IMG/VR virus record: IMGVR_UViG_3300006810_000266
Span: 1 to 29,222 of that record
From: a virus
Direction: 5' to 3' (one strand)
Length of the DNA stretch: 29,222 bases
In this document: in pieces, positions 8,262-18,500 of the stretch
Numbering within the stretch: position 1 is the first letter of the stretch
Layout of the letters: each line of letters opens with the position of its first letter
Notes under the pieces: generated by a model
Told to the model about the DNA's origin: nothing
What the model saw: only the letters and a program-made list of their open reading frames with translations
Database searches by the model: none
Made by a program: the position numbers and the translations under genes

Positions 8262-8504
8262 ATGGAAGATAGAAAACCTCCTTTTGATAAGTCTTTTGTC
8301 CTTACGACAACGTTAAGGAATATGAAGAAAGATATTGATTTTTCATCAAGGAAAACCTTTGATCGGTATAAAGATTTCTCTGATGAACAAGATCCGGAAC
8401 AACTTTCTAAGCGACAGGAAATCTTTGAGACACTCGATGTACTCAATAAGATGCATACTCTCTTAGACGAATTTAAAGCAAATAATGAACATCTATTTAA
8501 TTAG
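8262..8504 (+). CDS. Small charged hypothetical protein preceding the tail chaperone
   Basis: An 80-residue hydrophilic protein with no recognised domain. It is rich in Asp, Glu and Lys and reads as two or three helices (KRQEIFETLDVLNKMHTLLDEF). It begins 20 bases after the terminator hairpin, has a weak AGGAT-type site upstream, and ends nine bases before the chaperone start, so it is co-transcribed with the tail assembly genes. A helper role in tail assembly is possible on context alone. Confidence 0.6.
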   Translation: MEDRKPPFDKSFVLTTTLRNMKKDIDFSSRKTFDRYKDFSDEQDPEQLSKRQEIFETLDVLNKMHTLLDEFKANNEHLFN

Positions 8505-8513
8505 GATAAAATA

Positions 8514-8810
8514 ATGAAAGAATTTGTAGGTCGTAAAATGACTAAGAAACTCCCGTTTATGGACGGTGAAGTTGAAGTGAAGGTTCTTACAGTCGCCGAC
8601 GCTAAAGAAATTGAAGCCAAAACTAAGAAAGCTAAAGAGGACGATCCTAAAGCTCAATTAGACTTGCTTCGGTTTGTTATTCGAAAAGCGGTTATTGGAG
8701 CAGAAGACCTTACTGATGACGAAATTGATGATTTTCCTGTTACTGAGCTTACTAAGCTCTCAGAAGGAATCATGGGTGTAGAAGCCCCATCAGAACAGGG
8801 AAACGACTAA
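8514..8810 (+). CDS. Tail assembly chaperone, short form (lambda gpG-like)
   Basis: A 98-residue protein between the tail tube and tape measure genes. It starts with a small beta segment (KKLPFMDGEVEVKVLTVADA) followed by acidic helices, as in lambda-G-like chaperones that coat the tape measure and recruit tube subunits. It ends in frame 0 just after a GGGAAAC slippery heptamer, and the -1 frame continues as an extension of the same family. The short form is therefore the majority product and the long form the frameshift product. Confidence 0.82.
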   Translation: MKEFVGRKMTKKLPFMDGEVEVKVLTVADAKEIEAKTKKAKEDDPKAQLDLLRFVIRKAVIGAEDLTDDEIDDFPVTELTKLSEGIMGVEAPSEQGND

Positions 8811-9148
8811 GCTCCGCTGATTTATTCTTATATGATTTGGCATTCCATTTAGGGATCCCAGTATACATAATAGAAAATGAAATGCCAGCGGAGGAATTAA
8901 GAAAGTGGTCTAAATATTTCCAAGCAAGGCCAATAGGGTGGCGAGAAGATAATAGAACCGCCAAACTATTGACTGTTCAGGGAGTAAAGAAATCACCTAA
9001 AGAATTATTTCCTTCATTAGCTGCAGTAGACTCATATGATAGTGAAAGACCAGAAGAAGAAGCTATGGTGTCTTCATTAAAGTCTTCAGTATTCGGTATG
9101 AAGTTTGCCCAAGCTATGAAAGGTAAAGGAGAAGAAAATGGCAGTTGA
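8514..9148 (+). CDS. Tail assembly chaperone, -1 frameshift fusion (lambda gpGT-like)
   Basis: Slipping one base back on GGGAAAC (8798-8804) joins the first 97 residues to 114 residues of the -1 frame, giving a product of about 211 residues. The -1 frame has no good start of its own (only TTG at 8837) yet is open through the slip site. It reads RLSSADLFLYDLAFHLGIP, then MPAEELRKW and PIGWREDNRTA, which is the conserved pattern of the T part of GT chaperones. In lambda the T part binds the tube protein while G binds the tape measure. The end overlaps the next gene by 11 bases. The frameshift is inferred from sequence; its efficiency is unknown. Confidence 0.85.
8798..8804 (+). other. Programmed -1 ribosomal frameshift site GGGAAAC
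   Basis: The heptamer reads G GGA AAC in the frame of the short chaperone, the X XXY YYZ slippery form, and lies two codons before its stop (TAA 8808-8810). The same place in lambda holds GGGAAAG. The -1 frame is open well upstream and downstream and encodes the conserved T domain. I did not identify a convincing downstream stimulatory structure. Confidence 0.88.
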
Positions 9149-9536
9149 GGTTAAGATTAAAGGGGTTAAAGACACCTTTGATGAACTAGATGAAGAGATA
9201 ATTGTACTTATAAACCAAGCACAAAGATCTGGTGCCTTAGCTGCTACTTCTGAACTAGTGCAAGTTACTCCAGTAGATACAGGGAGAGCTAGAAGCTCTT
9301 GGCTACTTAGTAAGAATGCACAACTTGTGAACAAAATTTCTACAGATACTAATGTTTCAGTTAGTGTTTTAGGCCCTATACCAAAAAACAAAATAGAAAC
9401 ATTATATATCACTAACGGAACACCTTATATTCAACAACTTAATGCAGGTTCCTCTAGACAAGCTCCGGCTAGGTTTATCGAGAGAACTATCTCTAAGTAC
9501 TTTGAAGTATCTGGTAATTTTGTTAGAAGGAGATAA
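9138..9536 (+). CDS. HK97 gp10-like tail/neck protein
   Basis: A 132-residue protein whose start overlaps the end of the chaperone fusion and has a GGAG site (AAAGGAGAAGAAAATG). The core ATSELVQVTPVDTGRARSSW, the YITNGTPYIQQLNAG segment and the APARFIERTI ending are the recognisable pattern of the HK97 gp10-like family of neck or tail-completion proteins. Such genes usually sit among the connector genes before the tail tube gene; here it lies between the tail chaperone and the tape measure, which is unusual. A role in joining or completing the tail is inferred from the family. Confidence 0.75.
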   Translation: MAVEVKIKGVKDTFDELDEEIIVLINQAQRSGALAATSELVQVTPVDTGRARSSWLLSKNAQLVNKISTDTNVSVSVLGPIPKNKIETLYITNGTPYIQQLNAGSSRQAPARFIERTISKYFEVSGNFVRRR

Positions 9537-9544
9537 TATCATTC

Positions 9545-9597
9545 TACCCCAATGGCAGATTGCATTCCAAAATGTATCTACCAAAGGGGTATTTTAT
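9545..9597 (+). terminator. Possible hairpin/attenuator before the tape measure gene
   Basis: TACCCC..TGG (9545-9555) can pair with CCA..GGGGTA (9581-9591): six plus three base pairs around a 2x2 internal loop, with a 25-base loop, followed by TTTTATT. It fills the only real gap between the gp10-like and tape measure genes. The large loop makes it weak as a terminator; it could be a regulatory hairpin or chance. Confidence 0.3.
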
Positions 9598-9609
9598 TAG
9601 GAGAGCTTG

Positions 9610-12600
9610 ATGGCTTTAGAAATTGAGATAACTTCCAATTCCAAACAAGCCCAGTCTGACCTTAATAGGCTTAATAAATCTGTTGACAGAATCGCTGACA
9701 GTGCAGAAAGGACTAGTAGTACTTTATCTACTACATTTACTATACTAGCAGCGGGAGCAACCGCTCTTGTAGGTGCAGCGGGGCTTAAAGGAGTAACGGA
9801 TAGTTTTACTAGAATTAATAACCAAATTGCTTTGACCACAGGTAGAACTAACAGGCTCATTGTAACACAAACAAAACTGTTAAATACCTCACGAAGAGTT
9901 AGAGTACAATTAGAAGAAACAACAAACTTATATTCTTCTCTTGCTAGGAATACTAAATTATCCGCTGACGAATCACTTAAACTAACAGAGGTTCTTTTAA
10001 AAGCAGCTAAGATTGGTGGGGGTTCCGCTCAAACTATTAGCGGTTCTTTGATCCAGTTACAACAAGGTTTAGCCTCTGGTGTTCTTAGAGGACAGGAATT
10101 AAACTCTGTCTTAGAGGGTACACCTAGGATTGCTCAAGCAATTGCTAAAGAATTAGACGTAGATATAGGTCAGCTACGCAGGCTTGCAGAGCAAGGAAAA
10201 GTGACAGCTAGAGTAGTGCAGAGAGCACTTCTTGGGGCTGCTGATGAAATTGATGAAGAATATAGTAAGATTAATGTAACTATCTCTAATGCATTCTCTA
10301 ATGCAAGAAGGGAGATAGGTGTTGGCATTAATGATATCTTCAAAGTATTAAACACCGGTAGATTAGGACCGGTTATTGAAAGACTAGGGGTGGCAATAGG
10401 GGAAACGTTGTCAACCTTAGCAGTAAGACTCAGAGTTTTACAAACAGAATTCTTATTAATTAGACTAAGATTGGCACCGATTATTGATGATCTTGCTAAA
10501 TTACCTATTGATACCTTTGATAGAATCACAAGTATGGTGGTTAGGTTTACAGATAGGTTAAAAGAAGCTACTTCCTATATTTCAGATTTTGCTCAGGATG
10601 TTAAAGACATCTTTTATGATTTGTATATCTATGTAGTGGGGGCCTCTGTATGGCCAGATTTAATAATAGGTGTTATTTCTTGGTCTAAAACAATATTTAA
10701 AGCAATAGCAATATTAACTGCTTTTAAATTAGCTGTTCTAGCTATATTTACTAGTATAGTTGATATTGTATTTGATATGCCCTTATTTACCTCTTTTAGT
10801 TTCTTATTTCAGTTAGAGTTAGCTGCAACAACACTTATCTTAGAGGGATATTGGTTTAGAATAAAAAAGGCAATAGTATCGAATCATAATGCAGTTGCAA
10901 ATAGTACTAGAGACTTTATTAGCGCTATTAGAAACGAAAATGGTGAGCTCACTAAGTTCGGAGAAGGTGTTAAGAAGTTAGCTAACCAAACTGCAGTATA
11001 CTGGTCAGATTTTATAGATAATGCATTATCCTCCGCTTCCTCTACTATAAGTTCCGTTTTGTCATATATAGGAAACTTTGCTAGCAATATTGGCGGTGTC
11101 CTTAACGATGTAATTGATGATTTAAAAAGGGCTATTACTCTAATAAGGCTACTTCCTGCTATTATTAATATAGAATATGGAGATAAAATCCGACAAATCA
11201 CAGATCAAATAATCGGAGTGTCTCTTGATGCTATTTCTGGTATTGCAGGAACCATTCTTATCTTTATAGGTCTTGCAGCTGCTGCAGCAGGTAACGCGGT
11301 ATTAGCTACGCTTACTATCGGTCTAGGAGGGTTTTTAAAAGGGTTCTCTAAGCAACTAGAAGAAGAGAATTTATTTGGCGATGATGCTATTCCTCTTGAA
11401 GAAGAATTAAGAAAACAAACCAATATCTTACAAAAAGTATCTGATGGTATCGGCTCTCTTATTCAACAATCTACACAAATATTTGGAGTAGATGAGGGAT
11501 TGTTAGCAGATGCTATTGAATTTATTTCTGAAAACCTAGTAGGCACCCTTACTGCATTGTACTTCAGTAAAGAAGCTCTTAGACTAGGTGGTGGTGGTCT
11601 TTCTAGATTACTCTTTCCTAATCCCGAAGCAGGCGCATCATCACTATATGCAGCCAGGGGTGTTAGGGCAGGATCAGAAGCATTTAGAGGTCTGGAACAG
11701 CAGTTAACAACACTTGAAGCAGACCTTGGTGGTCTTAAAGAAGCATCTAGGGCTTCTCAGCTGCAATTAAAATCAGGTACAATTACTCAAGAGCAATATG
11801 ATGCTGCTAAAAAAGAATCTCAAAAGATTGAGAAAGGTATCATAAGGCAACAACAAACCTTACGAGACCAAGTAAGACTCTCTGGTGATATCTATAGAGA
11901 CTCTACTGGCAGAATCGCTAAAGCAGCTTCTGCAGGTGCAGCTGCACTAGGTACTCTTGGTGCTTCCATTGGTGGTGTATTCGGTGGTATCGCTGGTTCT
12001 TTCTTAGCCACTGAATTTGCTAGGAAGGTAGGTGCAAACTCTGCACAACAATTTGTTATAACCTTAGCTACCTATAGGCTTGGTGAGGTAATTGGTAGTT
12101 CATTACTTGGTTATATAGCAGGTAGACTTGGCGGGATTCTCGCTACAGCTACAGCCTTAGCGTTCTCGCCTGGGGGTATAGCTATCTTATTAAAACCAGT
12201 CGGAACACTAATTGTAGCTAGTTGGGCGAAAGCTATGCTCCTTGTTAGAACTAAACTATTAGCTACCGCTATATTAGCGGGTTCAAGATACGTAGCTATT
12301 ACTTCCGCAGGAACAATTGCTGCCAGTATTAAAGGAGCACTGGCCTGGGTTGCTACTATGACAGTAGGGTTATTACCTGCTATGCTTAGGGCAGCCTCTC
12401 TGTTTGTTACTACAATTATAGGCGCATCTAGTCTACTTACTTTCTTTGTAGGAGCAAGTTTGGCAGCAGCAGTTGTATCTGCTTTTAGAAGTTCCACTGT
12501 TAGACAAATAGGTAGTGACATAGGGAAGGCGCTATTCGAAGCCATAGGCGATATAAGAGAATGGGACGATATTGCTGCTAATTTTGCTAAGAAGTTTTTC

Positions 12601-14364
12601 GCTTTCTTCGCTGAAGGTTATGAAGAGATAGTAGCTATCGGAACGGACATTGGTAAGAAGATTATTGAAGCCTTAACCGCTTTTGATGCTAAAACTTGGT
12701 TCTTTGGGGCTCAACAGAGACAAGAAAGAATCCCTGTAGAATCTGGATCTAACCCTTCCAATCCCGGTTTCGCTATGGGTGGCCGTGTTATAGGACCCGG
12801 GACAGGAACGTCAGACGATATCCCTGTATTACTCTCTAATGGAGAATATGTAATTAGAGAAAGGGTAGCTAGTCGTTACCTTCCTTTCTTGGAGGCCTTA
12901 AACAGAACAGGTAGACTCCCTAGGTTTGCTACTGGTGGTTTAGTAGGAAATTCTGGTAATATTAATAGCAGTGATATTCTTGACTCTTTATTAGAGTCTA
13001 TAACTGTTTTGATTAAGAGTGCAATTGGGGAAGAGAATTTTAGCAGTGCTGCAGGCTTTTTAGCAAGTGTTAAAACCTTCTTCCAAGATGCTCTTGCTTC
13101 GTTCAATAAACCAGATGAAGAACCTACTCAAGAGTTCTTTGATACTATTTCTTTTGCCGCAGCAATCAAGGATCTTATTCAAGAGAATACTCCTAATGCT
13201 GTTATTGATACTACTAAACTTAGGGAATTCCTTGATGATAATGCAAAAGAAACTCAAAACCTATTAGCCTTATTTGAATCAGGTAATAAAGTACAACAAG
13301 AGATAGCCAGGTTAACAAAACAAGGACTCCCTGTATCTCTTGACCTATTAACTCAACAAAGAGTTATTGGGGAAGATATTATTGGTAGATTAGGAGAACT
13401 AGTAGTACTCCAAAATGAAAATAATGCTCTTACTAAACAAATTAGTGAATTTTCCAAAACACAAGGGGAAGTTGCAGCTGGAGAATTTAGAGATGATTTC
13501 CAAGGAGGGCTTACTAGTCTTCTTAAAGGAGAATCGGATCTAGGTGATTTTGGTACTAACTTGTTTGAATCTTTCCGAGACAAAGTTATTGAGTCCCTAT
13601 CCGCTGGTATCACTGAAGGTATATTTGGTGGTGAAGAAGGACAAGGTGGTCTCCAATCACGATTAAGTGGCTTGTTTGGAAAGGTTACACAAACAGGAGA
13701 GAACATAGGAGAAGGTCTTTCTGCTCTGGGTTCATCTGCAGCTAAGCCTTTATGGGTTCAGATTGTAGGATCTGGTGGAAAAGGAGACCCCCTAGATATC
13801 GCACTTCCCGGTGGAACAGAAGGTTTACCGGAAGGGGGTGCTGATCCTACGGGTTCTACTACAGGAGAAATCCCTGCGGAAGGCACTAGCGCGGCAGAGA
13901 CCGCTGCGGGTGGCGTAGAGTCCGGAGGTGAGAAAGCTGCTGGTGGTTTCAAACAAGTATTTGAAAGCTTTACTTCTAAATTTAGTTCTATATTTGATGG
14001 ACTCATCGGTAAGCTTGGTGGATTCTTAGGAAGTATCGCTAATACTCTTGGAAGTTTATTTAGTAGTATTGGTAGCGGTATTGGCTCTTTCTTTGGTTTA
14101 TTCTTCCATAACGGAGGATTAGTACCAGATGGAGGAGGTTACCATAAACTTAATGGTGGTGAAATGGTTCTTACAGAAGCTCAACAAACAGAACTCTTTG
14201 CTGCTGCTAAAGGTAATACTATGAGGTCTGATAGCCAAAACCAAGTAGTAAATAACATTCATATCACTGGTGATATTTCTAGACAAACCAAGAAAGAAAT
14301 TATACAGATGCTTCCCACAATTGCTGGTGGGGTAAATCAGTATAATCGTGAAAACTTACGTTAA
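9610..14364 (+). CDS. Tape measure protein
   Basis: At 1584 residues this is the long tail-length ruler, directly after the chaperone and gp10-like genes. The N-terminal region has the tape measure domain pattern (GGGSAQTISGSLIQLQQGL near 136-156, GQELNSVLEGTPRIAQAIA near 162-180). Several long hydrophobic segments follow (about 355-390, 545-575, 777-803, 860-958), as in tape measures that insert in the host membrane at DNA entry. Near 1057 is GGRVIGPGTGTSDDIP followed by LLSNGEYVI, and near 1501-1522 a second copy, GGLVPDGGGYHKLNGGEMVL, both common in tape measure C-termini. I see no peptidase or lysozyme motif. ATG 9610 is chosen because AGGAG lies six bases upstream (9599-9603); TTG 9607 is the alternative. 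By the usual 0.15 nm per residue the tail would be roughly 240 nm long. Confidence 0.9.
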   Translation: MALEIEITSNSKQAQSDLNRLNKSVDRIADSAERTSSTLSTTFTILAAGATALVGAAGLKGVTDSFTRINNQIALTTGRTNRLIVTQTKLLNTSRRVRVQLEETTNLYSSLARNTKLSADESLKLTEVLLKAAKIGGGSAQTISGSLIQLQQGLASGVLRGQELNSVLEGTPRIAQAIAKELDVDIGQLRRLAEQGKVTARVVQRALLGAADEIDEEYSKINVTISNAFSNARREIGVGINDIFKVLNTGRLGPVIERLGVAIGETLSTLAVRLRVLQTEFLLIRLRLAPIIDDLAKLPIDTFDRITSMVVRFTDRLKEATSYISDFAQDVKDIFYDLYIYVVGASVWPDLIIGVISWSKTIFKAIAILTAFKLAVLAIFTSIVDIVFDMPLFTSFSFLFQLELAATTLILEGYWFRIKKAIVSNHNAVANSTRDFISAIRNENGELTKFGEGVKKLANQTAVYWSDFIDNALSSASSTISSVLSYIGNFASNIGGVLNDVIDDLKRAITLIRLLPAIINIEYGDKIRQITDQIIGVSLDAISGIAGTILIFIGLAAAAAGNAVLATLTIGLGGFLKGFSKQLEEENLFGDDAIPLEEELRKQTNILQKVSDGIGSLIQQSTQIFGVDEGLLADAIEFISENLVGTLTALYFSKEALRLGGGGLSRLLFPNPEAGASSLYAARGVRAGSEAFRGLEQQLTTLEADLGGLKEASRASQLQLKSGTITQEQYDAAKKESQKIEKGIIRQQQTLRDQVRLSGDIYRDSTGRIAKAASAGAAALGTLGASIGGVFGGIAGSFLATEFARKVGANSAQQFVITLATYRLGEVIGSSLLGYIAGRLGGILATATALAFSPGGIAILLKPVGTLIVASWAKAMLLVRTKLLATAILAGSRYVAITSAGTIAASIKGALAWVATMTVGLLPAMLRAASLFVTTIIGASSLLTFFVGASLAAAVVSAFRSSTVRQIGSDIGKALFEAIGDIREWDDIAANFAKKFFAFFAEGYEEIVAIGTDIGKKIIEALTAFDAKTWFFGAQQRQERIPVESGSNPSNPGFAMGGRVIGPGTGTSDDIPVLLSNGEYVIRERVASRYLPFLEALNRTGRLPRFATGGLVGNSGNINSSDILDSLLESITVLIKSAIGEENFSSAAGFLASVKTFFQDALASFNKPDEEPTQEFFDTISFAAAIKDLIQENTPNAVIDTTKLREFLDDNAKETQNLLALFESGNKVQQEIARLTKQGLPVSLDLLTQQRVIGEDIIGRLGELVVLQNENNALTKQISEFSKTQGEVAAGEFRDDFQGGLTSLLKGESDLGDFGTNLFESFRDKVIESLSAGITEGIFGGEEGQGGLQSRLSGLFGKVTQTGENIGEGLSALGSSAAKPLWVQIVGSGGKGDPLDIALPGGTEGLPEGGADPTGSTTGEIPAEGTSAAETAAGGVESGGEKAAGGFKQVFESFTSKFSSIFDGLIGKLGGFLGSIANTLGSLFSSIGSGIGSFFGLFFHNGGLVPDGGGYHKLNGGEMVLTEAQQTELFAAAKGNTMRSDSQNQVVNNIHITGDISRQTKKEIIQMLPTIAGGVNQYNRENLR

Positions 14365-14373
14365 GGAGGAATA

Positions 14374-14970
14374 ATGGCAGCATATCAATTCTTAGGATAT
14401 GACATTGTTGCCCCATTTCAAATTACATCTAATGAACCGGTATTCTCCTCTGACTCAGTATCCCTGAAGACGAGGAGAGTATCCCAAAATGCTCAAAGAT
14501 GGGAATTAGAATTTGGGATAGTAATGCAGGATGCTTCTAGCTTTTTACCTGACATGTTATTAGGCTGGAGCGATACAGTTACAATGACTATGCCTCAGCT
14601 TAACGTTAGAGGGACAACTATTAGTTCTGGCACTTCTACTAGTGCGGTTACTGTATCCGGTGCTCACTCAGCAGGTGATAGTACTATTACACTAACAGGA
14701 GCTAATGGTACAATAGCAAAAGGTAGATTTATTAAGTTTGCTAACCATGATAAAATTTATCTTGTAACTTCAGAATACTCTGGATCGGGGGATATAAACA
14801 TTTACCCCTCATTAAGATCTGCAGTACCAGATACAACTGCTTTAGCTTATAGAGATTCTGATAATATTATACTTACGGCATACCGTGATGTTACTAATGT
14901 AACTGGTATTACGTTTGCAGATGGTGTCCTTAGTGACGCTGGAACAATTAACCTTATTGAGGCACTGTAA
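14374..14970 (+). CDS. Distal tail / minor tail protein
   Basis: A 198-residue beta-rich protein first after the tape measure gene, with an AAGGAGG site just before its ATG. The middle contains SAGDSTITLTGANGTIAKG, then FANHDKIYLVT and IYPSLRSAVPDTTAL. This small barrel module is frequent in siphovirus tail-tip proteins. Position suggests a ring or adaptor joining the tube end to the central tail protein (distal tail or gpM-like role). It is followed after one base by the next tail-tip gene, so the three genes here are translated as a unit. Confidence 0.65.
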   Translation: MAAYQFLGYDIVAPFQITSNEPVFSSDSVSLKTRRVSQNAQRWELEFGIVMQDASSFLPDMLLGWSDTVTMTMPQLNVRGTTISSGTSTSAVTVSGAHSAGDSTITLTGANGTIAKGRFIKFANHDKIYLVTSEYSGSGDINIYPSLRSAVPDTTALAYRDSDNIILTAYRDVTNVTGITFADGVLSDAGTINLIEAL

Positions 14971-14971
14971 A

Positions 14972-15523
14972 ATGAAGAATACTCCAAGTTCAATCATTAC
15001 AGGTTTGGTTGCTGGTGTTTCAGAACCTTATCTTATTTTGGATATGGAATTCTCAGGCGGAACAGTTAGGTTAACAGATGCTCCTTACGATTTATCCGTA
15101 GGAGGCAATACTTATACTTCTGATGGGGGGCTTACTAAATTTGCCCCTCCTCAGTTAACTAATGTAGCCGACAGAGAAATATATAGGCTGGAATTAGTTG
15201 ATTTCAATAATGAATTTAAAGGATACTTCGATAATAATGCAGTCGGTACAGATGTTACCGTCAGATTAGGGTTGTTAGGGAATACTACTGATTTAGATAT
15301 TCTCTATAAAGGCAGGATAGATGGTGTTTCAATCGAAACTAATCCAGCCGAAGGAACTAAGAACGCTATAATCGAATGTTCTTCTCCTTTTGGTGCTCTG
15401 GATCGTACTAATGAGAGAATTAGTGATAGCTATGTCCAAAAACTTATTGATGCAACAGATACCTGCTTTGATAATATTTATAAGAACACAGATTCAATTA
15501 AGATTAGATGGGGTAAGAAATAA
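14972..15523 (+). CDS. Tail-tip protein, DUF2163/gpL-like
   Basis: The start at ATG 14972 (183 residues) follows the previous stop by one base; an in-frame ATG at 14915 would overlap the upstream gene by 56 bases and is rejected. The protein reads as a beta-rich tail-tip hub component: EPYLILDMEFSGGTVRLTDA, then YTSDGGLTKFAPP, YRLELVDFNNEFKGYF and a C-terminal part with ECSSPFGALDRTNERISD. This arrangement is typical of the DUF2163-like proteins found just before the gpJ-like gene. It ends in a TAATG overlap with the next gene, indicating translational coupling. It lacks the multiple cysteines of iron-sulfur gpL, so an Fe-S cluster is not supported. Confidence 0.65.
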   Translation: MKNTPSSIITGLVAGVSEPYLILDMEFSGGTVRLTDAPYDLSVGGNTYTSDGGLTKFAPPQLTNVADREIYRLELVDFNNEFKGYFDNNAVGTDVTVRLGLLGNTTDLDILYKGRIDGVSIETNPAEGTKNAIIECSSPFGALDRTNERISDSYVQKLIDATDTCFDNIYKNTDSIKIRWGKK

Positions 15524-18500
15524 TGGTATTAGATATTATTCTAGCTGTAATATCGATTGTAACTAGTGTTATTCAACAAAGAAAACAAAGGAAAGCCCAG
15601 AAGAAAGCAGAAGCAGAAGCGGATGAAAGAAAAGGTTTTCAGTTAACTATTAAAGGAGAATCTTCCCCTATACCTATTGTGTATGGTAGGCAGATGGTTG
15701 GTGGTATTCTTGCTGATGTGATTACACAACACGATCATATCTATGCAGCAACACCGGGAGCGGATTCCACTTGGTTATCAAATTCAAGGTTTACTGTAGG
15801 CACCAATCTTGATTATAAAGATAGAAAGCATAGAAATAGATTTCTCATAGGACAATATGCAATTTGCCAAGGTGAGATTGAAGAAGTTAAGTACATTCAA
15901 GTAGATGACTTGCCTTATAATGATAAAGAGTTTACTAGAGCTCAAGATGAAGAAGGCGGACATATTATTGTCCAATATAATAATGGAGGAACAGCTTGTC
16001 CTTTAGCAACAGCTAACGGTATGCTATCTACCAACAAGTTCACAGATTTAGCTTTTTGTACTACTTCATTTTGGCTTGATAGAGATAATCCACAATACTA
16101 CCAAATTCCTGACTTAAAGTTTTATGTAAAAGGTAAAAAGATACCGCAAGTCGTAGATGCAGGTGGAGGCAACTATACTTATAACCGCGCAGGCACTTTA
16201 ACATACACTAATAATCCGGCATTAGTTCTATTAGATTATATGACCGGTGATTATGGAATGGGTTTAGATAATTCTGAAATTGATTTGGAATCCTTCTATA
16301 ACGCTGCTGTTACTTGCGCCCAAACTGTAAACCCTGCTGCAGGATTAGGAACGGTTGAGAGAAGGGGTTATATATGGCAAGGTAACTCCGCATCCTATAC
16401 AAATACTCCGCTCTATGGTAGAACTATTGGAGGTAATAACTATATCTCTATATTTTTACCAAAGAATCAAATTTCAGTAGAAGACGTATCAACTATCCAG
16501 GCTAATTTAGCAGCTGCAGGATATGTAGGACAAATCGTGCATGAAGATGGTGGTCACTATGATATCGATTTTACTAACTCTACATATGATATAGGTAATG
16601 ACGAGATTCAAGTTCCTCTTACAGAGGTGACAGAAGTAGATGGTGCTCCTACTATGGATACCGCTGCGGATATTGAAGAAATCCAACTTAGTGCAATGAT
16701 CGATAAGATCAATACACAACCGGATACTCTACCTTTATATGAGTGTAATATTACTATTGATCCCTCATTGCCTGTTAGAGAGAATATTCAAGATATTCTT
16801 AACTCTATGCCTAATGCAGATCTTATTTGGTCTGAGGGTAAGTTTAAATTACAATTAGGATACTGGACCTCTCAAGCTGCTCTTAAGGCAGAAGCAGAAA
16901 GCAACCTTATTGTAACAGATGATATTCTAAAGAATAGTCAAATTAAAACTACTTATCCTAATAAGGATATTAAACTTAATGAAGCTTCTGTTCGTTATCT
17001 TGATGAACAAGATAATTTCAAGGCGAAGACACAAACATGGCCTGAGAAAAATGGGGCAGTAAGTACCACATACCTAAGTGAAGATAATGGTGTAGTACTT
17101 AACGCTCAATTAGATGGAGCCGGTTATACAGACCCCTATCATGCTAGAGCCTTAGCTGAACAAACAGTAAGGGAATCCCGTAGAGCGGTTCAATATGAAT
17201 TTGAGTGCTTTTCAGAAGCGTATAATCTTGAACCGGGAGATGTAATTAAACTAAATAGTGTTATCAATAGCTTAACCAGCGATGATGATATTATGCGGGT
17301 AGATCGTGTAGAACTAACTGAACTCCTTACCGTAAAAGTTTCAGGTACTCGAATTAATTCCTCTGATTTCGCATGGAATATCACTGATGAAATCGTGAGT
17401 CCTTATGATAGACACATTTCATTTGAAATCTTCCCACCTACTCTTACTAATACAGAAATCTCAGAAGCTAATATTGATAACCCTACTTCTTATGGGTATC
17501 GTGTATTACCTACTGAATCTGCAGTATTCTTAAGATTTGAAGTAAGCAATAGTAATGCTTTTGATTACTATGAAATTGAATGGGCTAAATCGAATAGCAC
17601 AGATGACGATGATTGGTTTATAGCAGGTCGTACTAAGAACGAACAGTTTACCATTAACATTGGTGAACCTGAAGAAGATGTTTATATCCGTGCTAGATCA
17701 GTATCTCAAACAGGCAAACGCTCAGATCCTTCTGAGGTAGTCATTGGTCCAGTTAATGTGGTAACCGCTGCAGCTTCAGCTTGGAGTTTTGCTTGGGATA
17801 TTCAAAATATTTCTTGGGTAGAGCAATCAGGTGGTGGATACACTTCACCTGATGCTACAGCAAGATTAGAAGCGTTTATTGGTGCACAAGAGATGACCCG
17901 TATTGATTATACGGGAGATACTAATGATCTTGGTGATTTCGAGTGGTGGGTGTCTAGTGTTTCTAATACAGGAACTTTTACTAGATCAGACACAGCTTAT
18001 ACTTTAGGTCAAAATTATTTTGAGACTACTACTAGTAACTTTAGTGCTAGCGGTATTATCTCTGTTACATTACAGTTAAAATTACCAGGGTATGCTGTAT
18101 TCACCACAACAAGAAAACTGGCTGTAACAGGAGTAGAGATTGGTACTAATGGTGCCAATGTAAATATCATATTCCAAAGAAGCGTAAGTGCTCCGTCGAC
18201 TCCTGCACCCTCTACAGGTATTCCCGCAGGATGGGCAGATACCCCTTCCGGTACTACAGGTACAGATACTTTATGGGCTTCTCAAGGGACTACTCCTGTA
18301 GATAGCGATACATATACATGGGATACTCCTTTTCAAATTGAAGGTAATGCTACTGCTGAAGTTTATATCTATAGGAAAAATGATAATACTCAACCTACAG
18401 GAGGATCATACAACTTTACTAACAGTACACTCACTAATCCTACTCCTACCGGAGTAGATGGTTGGGATGATAGCATTCCTGCTCTAACATCCAACGGTGA

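Noticed and set aside
8837-9148. Independent gene starting at TTG 8837
   Set aside because: The frame is open upstream through the GGGAAAC slip site and encodes the conserved T domain of the chaperone fusion.
9553-9609. Short ATG-initiated reading between the gp10-like and tape measure genes
   Set aside because: Too short, no ribosome binding site, and better explained by the inverted repeat in the gap.
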